Assembly (NCBI GenBank): GCA_963718635.1
Contig: OY970367.1
Coordinates: 2,790,001-2,854,000, forward strand
From: JAIOQJ01 sp963718635
GTDB taxonomy: Bacteria; Planctomycetota; Planctomycetia; Gemmatales; Gemmataceae
Reading direction: 5' to 3'
DNA length: 64,000 nt
Every line of letters begins with the position of its first letter. Position 1 is the first letter of the stretch. Positions 26,426-34,205 of the stretch are shown piece by piece. The notes beneath the pieces were generated by a model. The model did no database searches. It was not told the DNA's origin and saw nothing but the letters and a program-made list of their open reading frames with translations. Both the position numbers and the translations under genes were made by a program.

Positions 26426-27358
26426 ATGAAGGCGATCCGTTTACATAATCGCGGTGGGCCGGAGAGGTTCGCGTACGAGGACGCGCCCCAGCCTCGGCCC
26501 CGCGACGGCGAGGTGCTGGTCCGGGTACATGGTGCGGCCGTGACCCCAACCGAATTAGCGTGGCCGTCGACGTGGGCGACGCCGACGGGCGAGCCGCGGT
26601 TCCCGATCATTCCGGGGCACGAGTTTTCGGGGGAGGTTGTTGTCGTTGGCGACGGGGTCACCGATGTTGCTGTGGGCAACCTTGTCTACGGACTCAATGA
26701 CTGGTTCCGCGACGGTGCACTGGCCGAGTATTGCGTGGCCCGCGCGACTGAGGTGGCTCCGAAGCCGCATTCCGTTGATTGCCTTGCCGCGGCTGCAACG
26801 CCGATCTCAGCGCTGACGGCCTGGCAAGGACTTATCGACCGGGCCCACCTCGCAGCCGGGGATCGCGTGCTGGTCCACGGCGCGGCGGGCGCCGTTGGCA
26901 TCTTCGCCGTACAACTAGCCCGCTGGTGCGGGGCAACCGTGATTGGCACGGCCTCGGCGCATAACGTGGCGTTCGTGCGCGACCTCGGCGCGGTCGAGGT
27001 GATCGACTACCGAGCTGTGCGGTTCGAGCAAGTCGCCCGGGACATTGACGTTGTGTTCGATACGGTGGGGGGTGACACGTTGGATCGATCTTGGGGTGTT
27101 CTGAAGTCGGGCGGCCGCCTCCTCACCATCGCGTCTTCCGTTGAAGGCACTCCCGACCCCCGCCAGCGTGAAGCGTTCTTTATCGTGCGGCCGGATCGCC
27201 AGCAGCTCATCGAGATCGGCCGACTGATCGACGCTGGACATCTTCGGCCGATCGTCGATTGCACGTTTCCCCTTGCCCGAGCGCGTGAGGCGTTCGAGCA
27301 CAAGCCCGTACGCGGCAAGGTCGTTCTCAGCGTGGCTGACAGCCAGGACGCACGGTAG
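26426..27358 (+). CDS. NAD(P)H:quinone oxidoreductase-like MDR protein (cassette)
   Basis: A 310-residue zinc-independent medium-chain dehydrogenase: GroES-like N domain (MKAIRLHNRGGPERFAYEDA; FPIIPGHEFSGEVV), Rossmann domain with VLVHGAAGAVGIFAVQLARW, and the QOR-type ending AREAFEHKPVRGKVVLSV. It probably reduces quinones or activated double bonds with NADPH. Its codon use is very GC-rich, as are the adjoining cassettes. ATG at 26426 is chosen over an upstream GTG. A full-length metabolic enzyme bounded by attC sites on both sides. Confidence 0.88.
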   Translation: MKAIRLHNRGGPERFAYEDAPQPRPRDGEVLVRVHGAAVTPTELAWPSTWATPTGEPRFPIIPGHEFSGEVVVVGDGVTDVAVGNLVYGLNDWFRDGALAEYCVARATEVAPKPHSVDCLAAAATPISALTAWQGLIDRAHLAAGDRVLVHGAAGAVGIFAVQLARWCGATVIGTASAHNVAFVRDLGAVEVIDYRAVRFEQVARDIDVVFDTVGGDTLDRSWGVLKSGGRLLTIASSVEGTPDPRQREAFFIVRPDRQQLIEIGRLIDAGHLRPIVDCTFPLARAREAFEHKPVRGKVVLSVADSQDAR

Positions 27359-27383
27359 TTCGCAGTCGGGCAATCGAGGTCGG

Positions 27384-27479
27384 GCCGAAACGGGCTCTGC
27401 AGCGGACGGCGGGGCATGTCGGCTTTCTTGAGTTCATAGCTCACTCGGCCCCCGCCGCTGCTGAGCTTGGTCGTTCGGC
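27384..27479 (+). repeat. attC-like site 10 (type B)
   Basis: GCCGAAA .. GTTCGGC. Arms CTGCAGCGGACGGCGGGG and CCCCCGCCGCTGCTGAG; the A of GGACGG is unpaired. Confidence 0.84.
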
Positions 27480-27495
27480 GGCGGAGGGCGCGAGG

Positions 27496-27744
27496 GTGGG
27501 GCAAGTCACGCAGATACCGCTGCCCGGCGACTCCGGCCGCACACCCACCGGGGCGATGCAGTTCCAGGACGACTGGCCCGGCCTATTCGTCCGCGGGGAC
27601 TCGGCGGTGGCGGTCCTGCTCGCCATCCGCCGGCTTCAGGCATTCCTCCGCGAGTGCCCCGACCTGGAGGTGGCGTCGGCGCTGTCGGTTTTGGGGTCGC
27701 TGGCCGACACCATCGACCGGGACGTGATCGTCCGGCACGGGTAG
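27496..27744 (+). CDS. Hypothetical cassette protein
   Basis: An 82-residue protein from GTG (MGQVTQIPLPGDSGRTPTGA; FQDDWPGLFVRGDSAVAVLL; ECPDLEVASALSVLGSLADT). One helix-rich domain, no family recognised. The pattern of a conserved 'DDWPGLFVRGD' N terminus is seen in other cassette proteins, from memory. Starts 16 bases after the attC. Confidence 0.68.
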   Translation: MGQVTQIPLPGDSGRTPTGAMQFQDDWPGLFVRGDSAVAVLLAIRRLQAFLRECPDLEVASALSVLGSLADTIDRDVIVRHG

Positions 27745-27751
27745 CGCAGAC

Positions 27752-27847
27752 GCCGAACCAGGCGCTGCAGCAGACAGGGGGGCACGATTGGTTTCTGCGA
27801 CCCATAGCCTCCTCAGCCCCCGCGGCTGCTGAGCTGTGTGGTTCGCT
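27752..27847 (+). repeat. attC-like site 11 (type B)
   Basis: GCCGAAC .. GTTCGCT. Arms GCTGCAGCAGACAGGGGGG and CCCCCGCGGCTGCTGAGC, with A unpaired and one mismatch pair. Confidence 0.82.
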
Positions 27848-27928
27848 GCTAAACGCAATGGGTACGAAATGGAATCTGATCGGCGGTGGCTAATCACTGA
27901 GCCGCTTGATCCTGTCGCCAGGAAAGGG

Positions 27929-28360
27929 ATGGTCTATGCGCTGAATCTTGTCGTCTTGCGCACACACGACCTCGAACGATCGCGGCGGTTCTATGAAGCA
28001 ATCGGGCTGAAGTTTCAATTGACTATCTATGGCCATGCCGCGCAAACCATGCACGGCCCCGTCCCTCTAGATGCTCCGTAGGTGTTGGATGTGAAGCGAG
28101 AGGGGATACCGCCGCCGCACACGTATCTTGAGATCAGTACGTTGAGCAAGGATGAAGCGATCCCACGGCAGCAAATCGGCTTCTTTGTCGGCTCGGTTGA
28201 TGCGGCGGTCGAAGCCGCAGTTGAGGCCGGCGGCACGTTGCTCACAAAACCTGCGAAATGGCCATACGGCTGGCGCGCCGCGGTGGCTGATCCGGATGGG
28301 CATCGGGTAGAATTGTCAGAAGACCCGTTTGGGCGTCTCACTGGGGACTACCCGAGTTAG
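27929..28360 (+). pseudogene. VOC (glyoxalase/bleomycin-resistance) protein interrupted by in-frame TAG
   Basis: First half MVYALNLVVLRTHDLERSRR-FYEAIGLKFQL is a standard VOC beta-alpha-beta unit. An in-frame TAG lies at 28079-28081. The second half in the same frame holds TYLEISTLSKDEAIPRQQIG, IGFFVGSVDAAVEAAVEAGG and WRAAVADPDGHRVELSEDP, the second VOC unit with the metal-binding glutamate. One nonsense codon separates the halves; there is no frameshift. An upstream ATG at 27869 in the same frame would add 20 residues. Confidence 0.82.
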
Positions 28361-28381
28361 CGGTGCTGGCTGAAAGTCCGC

Positions 28382-28480
28382 AGCGAACCAACGGATGAAG
28401 CTGACCGGGGCCGCCATCCTGATTTCGCGCGGCATGAAGGTCTTGCACGCGGTCCCGGCAGCTTATCATTATCGTAATGC
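28382..28480 (+). repeat. attC-like site 12 (type A)
   Basis: AGCGAAC .. GTAATGC. Arms AAGCTGACCGGGGCCGC and GCGGTCCCGGCAGCTT; A unpaired, one G.T pair in the stem. The right box is atypical (GTAATGC). Confidence 0.78.
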
Positions 28481-28501
28481 CGCTAGAGGAACGAATGTGC
28501 C

Positions 28502-29186
28502 ATGCGTCAAACTTCCGGCTACGCTATCGTCCGAATGCCGACGAGTTTGGTCGAGGCCTACGATGAGTGGATGCGCACGCACAAAGCGGCCGGGTTCGTC
28601 CAGCAACTTTGTGAAAAGCTGAAGCCACTGCCGCGGTCAGCCTATCGTGGCACCTCGCGATTTCCATTGATGCCGTTTCCGACGACCGACTCGGATGTTA
28701 TTCGTGCATTCGAGGAGTCCGGATGTGACATGCGAACAGAGCAAGCAGCAAGACGCCGCTTCATTGAAATCCTTGGGCCCGACGTTCCCGAGAAGGACTT
28801 CGACGACCATCTGTTGGCCGAGCATTCGGCGGCGAGGGAGGTTTTCTCGCTCCTTGTTTCTCCGAATGAGTACGAGATTGTCCAGGTAGCGCGCGAGCCA
28901 TTTATCGCGAACGCAGACACGCTGGGCTTCGATATCGGGTACTGGGGGGGGCGATCATTACTCGATCATCTGCGATTCAGCGGTGCGCCCACTTTGGCAT
29001 CCGCCGCAACCAGAGTGCTTTGACGATTTGGCACGGCAGCTTAAGATGGTCAATGAATCGTTCCTGCTCCCGAGCGCCGAGACCGCCGTTGATTTTCGCT
29101 CTTGGTATCGGGCGCAGTCTTGGTCTGAAACCGAATCTCGCCCAGACGAGTTTTGCATCATTCAAGTGAACAAGCCGCGACCGTGA
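28502..29186 (+). pseudogene. Hypothetical cassette protein, single-base shift in a G run
   Basis: The first frame (MRQTSGYAIVRMPTSLVEAY .. TLGFDIGYWGG) meets a run of eight G at 28944-28951. With seven G the reading continues GDHYSIICDSAVRPLWHPPQ and PECFDDLARQLKMVNESFLL to a stop at 29186, giving about 228 residues. The downstream frame shows no other damage. Domain unknown. Either a sequencing error, a phase-variable tract, or a recent mutation. Confidence 0.72.
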
Positions 29187-29198
29187 AGCGGGCACGCG

Positions 29199-29293
29199 GC
29201 ATCACAAACGGATGAAGCTGACCGGGGCCGCCATCCTGATTTCGCGCGAAGGTTTTAAAGGCGGCCCCGCCAGCTTATCCTTGGTCGTTCGGC
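29199..29293 (+). repeat. attC-like site 13 (type A)
   Basis: GCATCAC .. GTTCGGC. Arms AAGCTGACCGGGGCCGCC and GGCGGCCCCGCCAGCTT. The loop lacks the GGCAT present in the other type A sites, making it shorter. Confidence 0.8.
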
Positions 29294-29311
29294 CGCGGAG
29301 GGCTTCGGGCG

Positions 29312-29644
29312 GTGGCGATCCCTGACGATGAACTGGCGGCCGCGCTCCGCACCCTGTTGCGGATGACCTCCGGATTCTACGTCGGGTTCGCCGGGATGCT
29401 GGAGGTCGGTCAGCTCGAGAACTTGAACTTCTGGGTGGAGTTCAAGGACCACACCGGCCGCGAGCTATGGTACAAGGACGACATCCCGCTGGAGGAGGCC
29501 ATCGGGCACTTTCTCCGCATCCGCCGCGAGCGAGAGTTGGGGTACGACATTGAGATGGATTTGGCCCCTGAGCTGGGGCACATCGGCCCTCGCAGGCTCC
29601 CGATCACCGCACCAGACGCTGCAGCAGACGGCGGGGGCATGTAG
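29312..29644 (+). CDS. Hypothetical cassette protein
   Basis: A 110-residue protein from GTG (MAIPDDELAAALRTLLRMTS; GFYVGFAGMLEVGQLENLNF; LWYKDDIPLEEAIGHFLRIR). No family recognised. The last 13 codons lie in the next attC, and the reading ends in its loop (GGGM-stop), so the attC supplies the C terminus. Confidence 0.62.
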   Translation: MAIPDDELAAALRTLLRMTSGFYVGFAGMLEVGQLENLNFWVEFKDHTGRELWYKDDIPLEEAIGHFLRIRRERELGYDIEMDLAPELGHIGPRRLPITAPDAAADGGGM

Positions 29645-29703
29645 GTTTTCTGAAGTTCGTAGCTCACTCGGCCCCCCACCGCTGTTGAGCTTTATTGTTC
29701 GGA
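29606..29703 (+). repeat. attC-like site 14 (type B)
   Basis: ACCGCAC .. GTTCGGA. Arms GCAGCAGACGGCGGGGGC and GCCCCCCACCGCTGTTGAGC; A unpaired. Both end boxes carry one change from GCCGAAC/GTTCGGC. Confidence 0.78.
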
Positions 29704-29719
29704 GATCGGAGATTGGCAG

Positions 29720-30101
29720 TTGGAACCTGACGAACGAGCAATCCGCGAGGTGCACTCGACTTGGATCGATGCAGTCAACGCGGGCGATCTTGTCTGCTTG
29801 CTCAGCTTGATGGCGGACGATGTCGTATTTCTCAATCCGGGCCAAGTGCCGTTCGGCCAGGATGGGTTTTCTCCCGTCTTCTCAGCCGCCCACCAGCAGG
29901 CTCGGATCAATTGCATCAGTGACTTGGAAGACGTCGTGGTCGCAGGTGAAGTCGCCTATACAGTGAGCCGAGACTCGTTATCGGTGACCCCGCGCCGGCG
30001 GAGAAGCAATGCAGCTCGCCGGTCATCGTATCACGGTGTACCGCAAGCAACCCGACGGCCGTTGGCTCCTGGCCCGCGATGCCCATACGTTGTCCCGGTA
30101 A
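29720..30101 (+). pseudogene. SnoaL-like/DUF4440 (NTF2-fold) protein, frameshifted
   Basis: First frame from TTG: MEPDERAIREVHSTWIDAVN, LMADDVVFLNPGQVPFGQDG. At about 29990 the frame shifts; the other frame reads AGGEAMQLAGHRITVYRKQP-DGRWLLARDAHTLSR and stops at 30101. Together about 127 residues with the NTF2-fold ending G.W.L.RDAHT. The family covers ketosteroid-isomerase-like enzymes and many uncharacterised proteins. One base too many in CCCCGCGCCGG explains the break. Confidence 0.76.
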
Positions 30102-30132
30102 CGAAGCTGAGGTCGTGAGATGTGAGACGCGT

Positions 30133-30229
30133 GCCGAACCAGCCGTCGCACCTGACCGCGCTGGCATCACAGCTTTTCAGGTTTCAATATCCCACCAGCC
30201 GTCACGGCAGGTGAACGGTGTCGTTGAGG
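30133..30229 (+). repeat. attC-like site 15 (type C)
   Basis: GCCGAAC .. GTTGAGG (a GTTAGAC follows immediately). Arms GCACCTGACCGCGCTGG and CCAGCCGTCACGGCAGGTG pair imperfectly. Confidence 0.74.
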
Positions 30230-30275
30230 GTTAGACGGACAGAAGAGGTTTCCGGGTTGGTCCTTTCGACCACTG

Positions 30276-30782
30276 GTGCCTTGCACGGAGATCAGCTTGG
30301 GCGCATTAGTGCTGGCAAGTTTGGGTATCATTCTCGCACTCGGCTGTTACGGGTACGTCCGGAGCCGAAGGCAGCGAGCGCTCGACGAGGCATGGGAATC
30401 GCGGCACCCTAGAGCGGTGTCTGAGTACTGCGGAAAAACGCTGCACTTTTACGAAGACTCCCATGGCAATCAGGTCGAGTACCTTGACTCCGCCGGCAAC
30501 TGTTACCTGTGGTATCCTGGGAACCGGGTCGTCCTCGTGGGGCAATGGCGGTGCGACGAGTCGCGCATTTATTTTCGGTACGGCTACAACACGTACAACC
30601 CGGTGACGGGTATAACCGGTGGGCGCTGGGAACCATGTCTCATCGCTCAATGGTCGGCGTCGATCATCGAGGCTGTTCCCGGTGACATTCTCGGACTCGG
30701 GCACCGCCTTCCGTTCGTCCTGAAGTCGCGTCCGGCCATTCGCTCCATCCGCGACCTAGCGGCGTCCGGCCGGCAGCAGTAG
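30276..30782 (+). CDS. Hypothetical membrane-anchored cassette protein
   Basis: A 168-residue protein from GTG. One N-terminal membrane segment (about residues 7-28, LGALVLASLGIILALGCYGY) precedes a soluble domain with aromatic-rich strands (KTLHFYEDSHGNQVEYLDSA; CDESRIYFRYGYNTYNPVTG). The orientation would put the domain in the cytoplasm or periplasm depending on the arginine-rich flank YVRSRRQR, which favours cytoplasm. No family recognised. Confidence 0.62.
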   Translation: MPCTEISLGALVLASLGIILALGCYGYVRSRRQRALDEAWESRHPRAVSEYCGKTLHFYEDSHGNQVEYLDSAGNCYLWYPGNRVVLVGQWRCDESRIYFRYGYNTYNPVTGITGGRWEPCLIAQWSASIIEAVPGDILGLGHRLPFVLKSRPAIRSIRDLAASGRQQ

Positions 30783-30972
30783 GCCAAACCAGGAACTTCC
30801 TCTGGTGTTTGGAGCAAGCTCATCGGTCCCTCGATCGTCCGGCTAACAAATCGGGCCGAGCGCAAGGCTCGCAGCCAGCAATGGAACGGGCATCAACGCC
30901 GAACGCACTTGATAACATAGAGCCATCCGCCTTGAAGGTCCTGGCGCAGTGGGCCAGAATCCCTGGAAGGGG

Positions 30973-31031
30973 ACAGAACCAGGCGCGGCAGCAGACCAGT
31001 GGCAGTCCCGCCGGGCCGTGCTGAGCTGCAA
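30973..31031 (+). repeat. Truncated type B attC-like site
   Basis: ACAGAACCAGGCGCGGCAGC-AGACC and GGGCCGTGCTGAGCTGCAAG show both arms of a type B site, but loop and right end box are missing. It stops where a REP hairpin begins, so the array appears to have been cut there. Confidence 0.6.
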
Positions 31032-31036
31032 GGCGG

Positions 31037-31092
31037 AAAAGGAGACATTCATGTATGCGTAAGAGTTCAATAAAGATGAATGTCCCCTTTTT
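31037..31092. repeat. REP-like hairpin
   Basis: AAAAGGAGACATTCAT pairs with ATGAATGTCCCCTTTT; loop GTATGCGTAAGAGTTCAATA. It is 22 bases before the epimerase start and may affect its expression. Confidence 0.82.
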
Positions 31093-31113
31093 GCCCTTTT
31101 GAGGTAGGTCGAG

Positions 31114-32061
31114 ATGGCGGACTTTCAGCGGATCGATGTAATCGATTCCCATACGGGAGGTGAGCCGACCCGCGTCATCATCGCCGGCGCCCCCGACATC
31201 GGCGGCGGAAACATGGCGGAACGGCGCGATCGGCTGCGCCAGCGTTTCGATTGGTTGCGCTCGACCGTGGTAAACGAGCCGCGCGGGTCCGATGTGCTTG
31301 TCGGCGCTTTGCTCGTCGAACCGGTGGATCCAGCTTGCGCCACGGGCGTCATCTTCTTCAACAACGTCGGTATGCTCGGGATGTGCGGCCACGGGACGAT
31401 CGGCGTGGCGCAAACGCTCTTGCATCTCGGCCGCATCGGATGGGGCCAACACGAGTTCGAAACACCGGTTGGCCGGGTATTAGTCATCTGCGGCGACGAT
31501 CAGCGCATCACTTTCGAGAACGTGCCCAGCTTTCTTTTGGCGAAAAGCGTAACCATTGAGGTCGCCGGCATCGGCCGGGTAGTCGGCGACATTGCTTGGG
31601 GCGGCAATTGGTTTTTCCTCGTCCATGAATCGTGCGGCGGCCTCCAACTCGCGAATGTCGAAGCGCTGACCGACCGGACTCGGCGCATTCGGCAGGCACT
31701 CGAACGTGACGGCATCACAGGGACGAACCGCCAGCCAATCGATCATATCGAGTTGTTCGGGCCACCGAGCGATCCCGCGAACGACAGCCGAAATTTCGTC
31801 CTCTGTCCCGGCATGGCGTACGACCGTTCGCCATGCGGCACCGGCACCAGTGCGAAGCTGGCATGCCTACATGCCGACGGCAAGTTGCGGGAAGGACAGG
31901 TCTGGCGGCAAGAGAGCATTATCGGGAGCGTCTTCGAAGGAACCTTCCGGTTAGAGGGCGACCGCTTCCTTCCGCGAATCACCAGTTCGGCGTTCATCTG
32001 CGCGGAAACGACATTGCTTCTCGATGCAGCCGACCCTTTTCGCACGGGGATTCGCTCATGA
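31114..32061 (+). CDS. 4-hydroxyproline epimerase / proline-racemase family
   Basis: A 315-residue enzyme of the proline racemase superfamily. Both catalytic cysteines are present, in GMCGHGTIGVAQ (about residue 91) and DRSPCGTGTSAKLA (about residue 241), so it is a racemase/epimerase rather than the Thr-containing dehydratase. DSHTGGEPTRV at the start fits. Next to a FAD amino-acid dehydrogenase it most likely converts trans-4-hydroxy-L-proline to cis-4-hydroxy-D-proline, the first step of hydroxyproline catabolism. Proline racemase itself is an alternative. Its stop overlaps the next start by four bases (ATGA). Confidence 0.9.
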   Translation: MADFQRIDVIDSHTGGEPTRVIIAGAPDIGGGNMAERRDRLRQRFDWLRSTVVNEPRGSDVLVGALLVEPVDPACATGVIFFNNVGMLGMCGHGTIGVAQTLLHLGRIGWGQHEFETPVGRVLVICGDDQRITFENVPSFLLAKSVTIEVAGIGRVVGDIAWGGNWFFLVHESCGGLQLANVEALTDRTRRIRQALERDGITGTNRQPIDHIELFGPPSDPANDSRNFVLCPGMAYDRSPCGTGTSAKLACLHADGKLREGQVWRQESIIGSVFEGTFRLEGDRFLPRITSSAFICAETTLLLDAADPFRTGIRS

Positions 32062-33311
32062 ACGCGGTCCCTTCGGTCGCCATCGTGGGCGGCGGCGTCA
32101 TCGGCGCGGCGTGTGCCTACTACCTGGCTAGAACGGGATGGCGCGTGACGATCATCGACCAAGGGCAATTCGGCCGTGGTTGTTCGCACGGCAATTGCGG
32201 CTACGTTTGCCCCAGCCACGTATTGCCTTTGGCGGCTCCGGGGGCGGTGGGCGCCGCGCTGCGGTCCTTGTTCACGCGGAACTCGCCGTTCTCGATCAAG
32301 CCGCGATTGAGCGTCGGCCTGTGGAGCTGGCTCTACCGCTTCGCCCGGCGCTGCAACAGGCACGACATGCTCGATGCCGGGCACGCGATTCAAGCACTGC
32401 TGAACTCGTCGCGGCGGCTGTACGACGAACTGATCCAAACTGAATCGCTCAAATGTGAATGGGAAGTGCGCGGGCTGCTCTTCGTTTTTCGAAACGCCAA
32501 GGCGATGGCGCACTACGCCGAGACCGACAAGTTGCTCGCCGATGAGTTCAACTTGAAGGCGGATCGCTTCGACGGCGAGTCCATGATCGAATTAGAACCG
32601 GCGTTGAAGTCCGGACTTGCGGGCGGCTTCCTGTATCGGTCCGACGCGCACTTGCGGCCCGATCGACTGATGACCGCGTGGCGAAGCGTGCTTGAACGCC
32701 TGGGAGTCGTCGTTCGCGAGGAAACAGCGGTTACCGCCTTTCGTCATGAGAATGGCCAAGCCCGGGCGGCTGTCACGTCTCGTGGAGAAGTCGTAGCCGA
32801 TGCGTTCGTCGTGGCGACCGGCGCTTGGACGCCGCTGTTGAAGCATTCGCTCGGCTGCCGCGTGCCGATCCAGCCGGGCAAGGGGTATTCCATCACGATG
32901 TCTCGGCCGGAGCGCTGCCCGAAGTTGCCGTTGATTTTCGAAGAGCATCGCGTGGCAGTCACGCCGATGCAGTCGGGGTATCGCATTGGCTCTATGATGG
33001 AGTTTGCCGGTTACGATACCAGTCTAAAGCCCCGCCGACTCGACATGCTGCGGCAGGGCGCTGCGCACTATCTGCACGAACCGCTTGGCGAACGGACCGA
33101 AGAAAGCTGGTACGGTTGGCGGCCGATGACTTTCGACAGCAAACCCATCATCGATCGCAGTCCGGCTTTCTCGAACGTGATGATCGCCGCCGGGCATAAC
33201 ATGCTAGGCCTGTCAATGGCTCCCGCGACAGGCCGTTTGGTTGCCGAGATGCTGAACCGGCAGCCGCCCCACATTGATCCGTTGCCCTACTCGGTCGCCC
33301 GGTTTCGTTGA
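32058..33311 (+). CDS. FAD-dependent D-amino acid (hydroxyproline) dehydrogenase, DadA-like
   Basis: A 417-residue DAO-type flavoprotein: FAD-binding SVAIVGGGVIGAACAYYLAR at the N terminus, then SHGNCGYVCPSHVLPLAAPG, a central VATGAWTPLLKHSLGCRVPI-QPGKGYS, and the C-terminal GHNMLGLSMAPATGRLVAEM. It oxidises a D-amino acid, passing electrons to the respiratory chain; coupling to the epimerase points to cis-4-hydroxy-D-proline. The later pathway enzymes (deaminase, semialdehyde dehydrogenase) are not in the window. Start ATG at 32058 overlaps the epimerase stop. Confidence 0.88.
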   Translation: MNAVPSVAIVGGGVIGAACAYYLARTGWRVTIIDQGQFGRGCSHGNCGYVCPSHVLPLAAPGAVGAALRSLFTRNSPFSIKPRLSVGLWSWLYRFARRCNRHDMLDAGHAIQALLNSSRRLYDELIQTESLKCEWEVRGLLFVFRNAKAMAHYAETDKLLADEFNLKADRFDGESMIELEPALKSGLAGGFLYRSDAHLRPDRLMTAWRSVLERLGVVVREETAVTAFRHENGQARAAVTSRGEVVADAFVVATGAWTPLLKHSLGCRVPIQPGKGYSITMSRPERCPKLPLIFEEHRVAVTPMQSGYRIGSMMEFAGYDTSLKPRRLDMLRQGAAHYLHEPLGERTEESWYGWRPMTFDSKPIIDRSPAFSNVMIAAGHNMLGLSMAPATGRLVAEMLNRQPPHIDPLPYSVARFR

Positions 33312-33466
33312 AAGATGCAGCGGTCGTTCCGCAGGCTGCTCGATGATCTTAAGCTAGTGCTCTGTCACACTTAAATTTAGGGTCGGATCAAAGTAGCCGC
33401 GTCGCTCCGCGACGCGAGACTCCGGTTGCGGAGCGACCGGGCTACAGCGGTTGTGCTCGAGGAGAA

Positions 33467-33630
33467 TAAAGGGGACATTCATGTTTTTGCGTAAGAGTTC
33501 GATAAAGATGAATGTCCCTTTTCGCCCTCCAAACCTCGTTGGCCGCGACGCGAAGGCTTTGCGGAGCGGAGCGTTTGCCTGCCGAAAGCTTTCCGCTGCG
33601 CAAAGCCTCCGCGTCGCGGCTAGCAACTAG
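33467..33630. repeat. REP-like hairpin followed by GTTAGCCG-family inverted repeat
   Basis: 33467-33522: AAAGGGGACATTCAT pairs with ATGAATGTCCCTTT (loop GTTTTTGCGTAAGAGTTCGA). 33535-33630: GTTGGCCGCGACGCGAAGGC pairs with GCCTCCGCGTCGCGGCTAGC, closely like 11643-11728. The REP hairpin is oriented as at 31037, so the epimerase operon is bracketed by direct copies. Confidence 0.78.
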
Positions 33631-33673
33631 CCGTCGCAAAACATCAGATACAATCGTATTAGGAGGCACGACC

Positions 33674-33898
33674 ATGACTTCACTCGCGACCGTGGTTCAC
33701 AGCGACCCCGACATTTTGGGCGGTGCGCCGGTGTTTGTCGGCACTCGGGTTCCCGTTCGCGCACTCACGGACTACCTTGGCGGGGGGCAGCCGTTGTCCG
33801 AGTTCTTGGAAGATTTTCCCACAGTCACTCGCGAACAAGCGGTGGCGGCTCTGCAACAAGCAGCCCAATCTCTGGTGATCGATGCGCGTTCTGCTTGA
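33674..33898 (+). CDS. DUF433 antitoxin-like protein
   Basis: A 74-residue protein of the DUF433 family (COG2442): VVHSDPDILGGAPVFVGTRV, PVRALTDYLGGGQPLSEFLE, DFPTVTREQAVAALQ. The C-terminal helices form a winged or ribbon DNA-binding fold, and members pair with PIN-like toxins. RBS AGGAGG is 9 bases before ATG. It overlaps the downstream toxin gene by 17 bases. Confidence 0.88.
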   Translation: MTSLATVVHSDPDILGGAPVFVGTRVPVRALTDYLGGGQPLSEFLEDFPTVTREQAVAALQQAAQSLVIDARSA

Positions 33899-34205
33899 TG
33901 AGTGTGTGCCCAAGCGGCTTGGACGTGAAGTGATCGGGCATGCCGTTCGGACAGTGCCGCAGGAAGGTTGGTCTGGCAAGAAGAACGGCGTTCTTCTGGG
34001 TCTAATGTCCGCAGCCGGCTTCGAGGTGTTGCTAACCGTCGATCAGGGAATTCGGCACCAGCAAAACCTACAGGCCGCTGGAGTGGCGGTTGTGGTGATG
34101 TTCGGGGCCAGCAATCAACTTGCGGACTTGAGGCCCCTGGTGCCAAATGTTTTATTGGCCTTGGAAACGGTGAAGCCAGGCGTTGTTGTAGAAGTCCGCG
34201 ACTAG
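33882..34205 (+). CDS. DUF5615 PIN-like toxin
   Basis: A 107-residue PIN-like protein (DUF5615, Mut7-C-related): MRVLLDECVPKRLGREVIGH carries the first acidic residues, and FEVLLTVDQGIRHQQNL the later aspartate, with a C-terminal beta-strand VVVMFGASNQ. It is a predicted RNase toxin paired with DUF433, a widely predicted but little-tested TA module. Overlapping genes support co-translation. No break seen. Confidence 0.86.
   Translation: MRVLLDECVPKRLGREVIGHAVRTVPQEGWSGKKNGVLLGLMSAAGFEVLLTVDQGIRHQQNLQAAGVAVVVMFGASNQLADLRPLVPNVLLALETVKPGVVVEVRD

Noticed and set aside
28079..28081. TAG as a recoded (pyrrolysine) codon in the VOC gene
   Set aside because: No pyl genes or context are visible; a nonsense mutation or base error is simpler.
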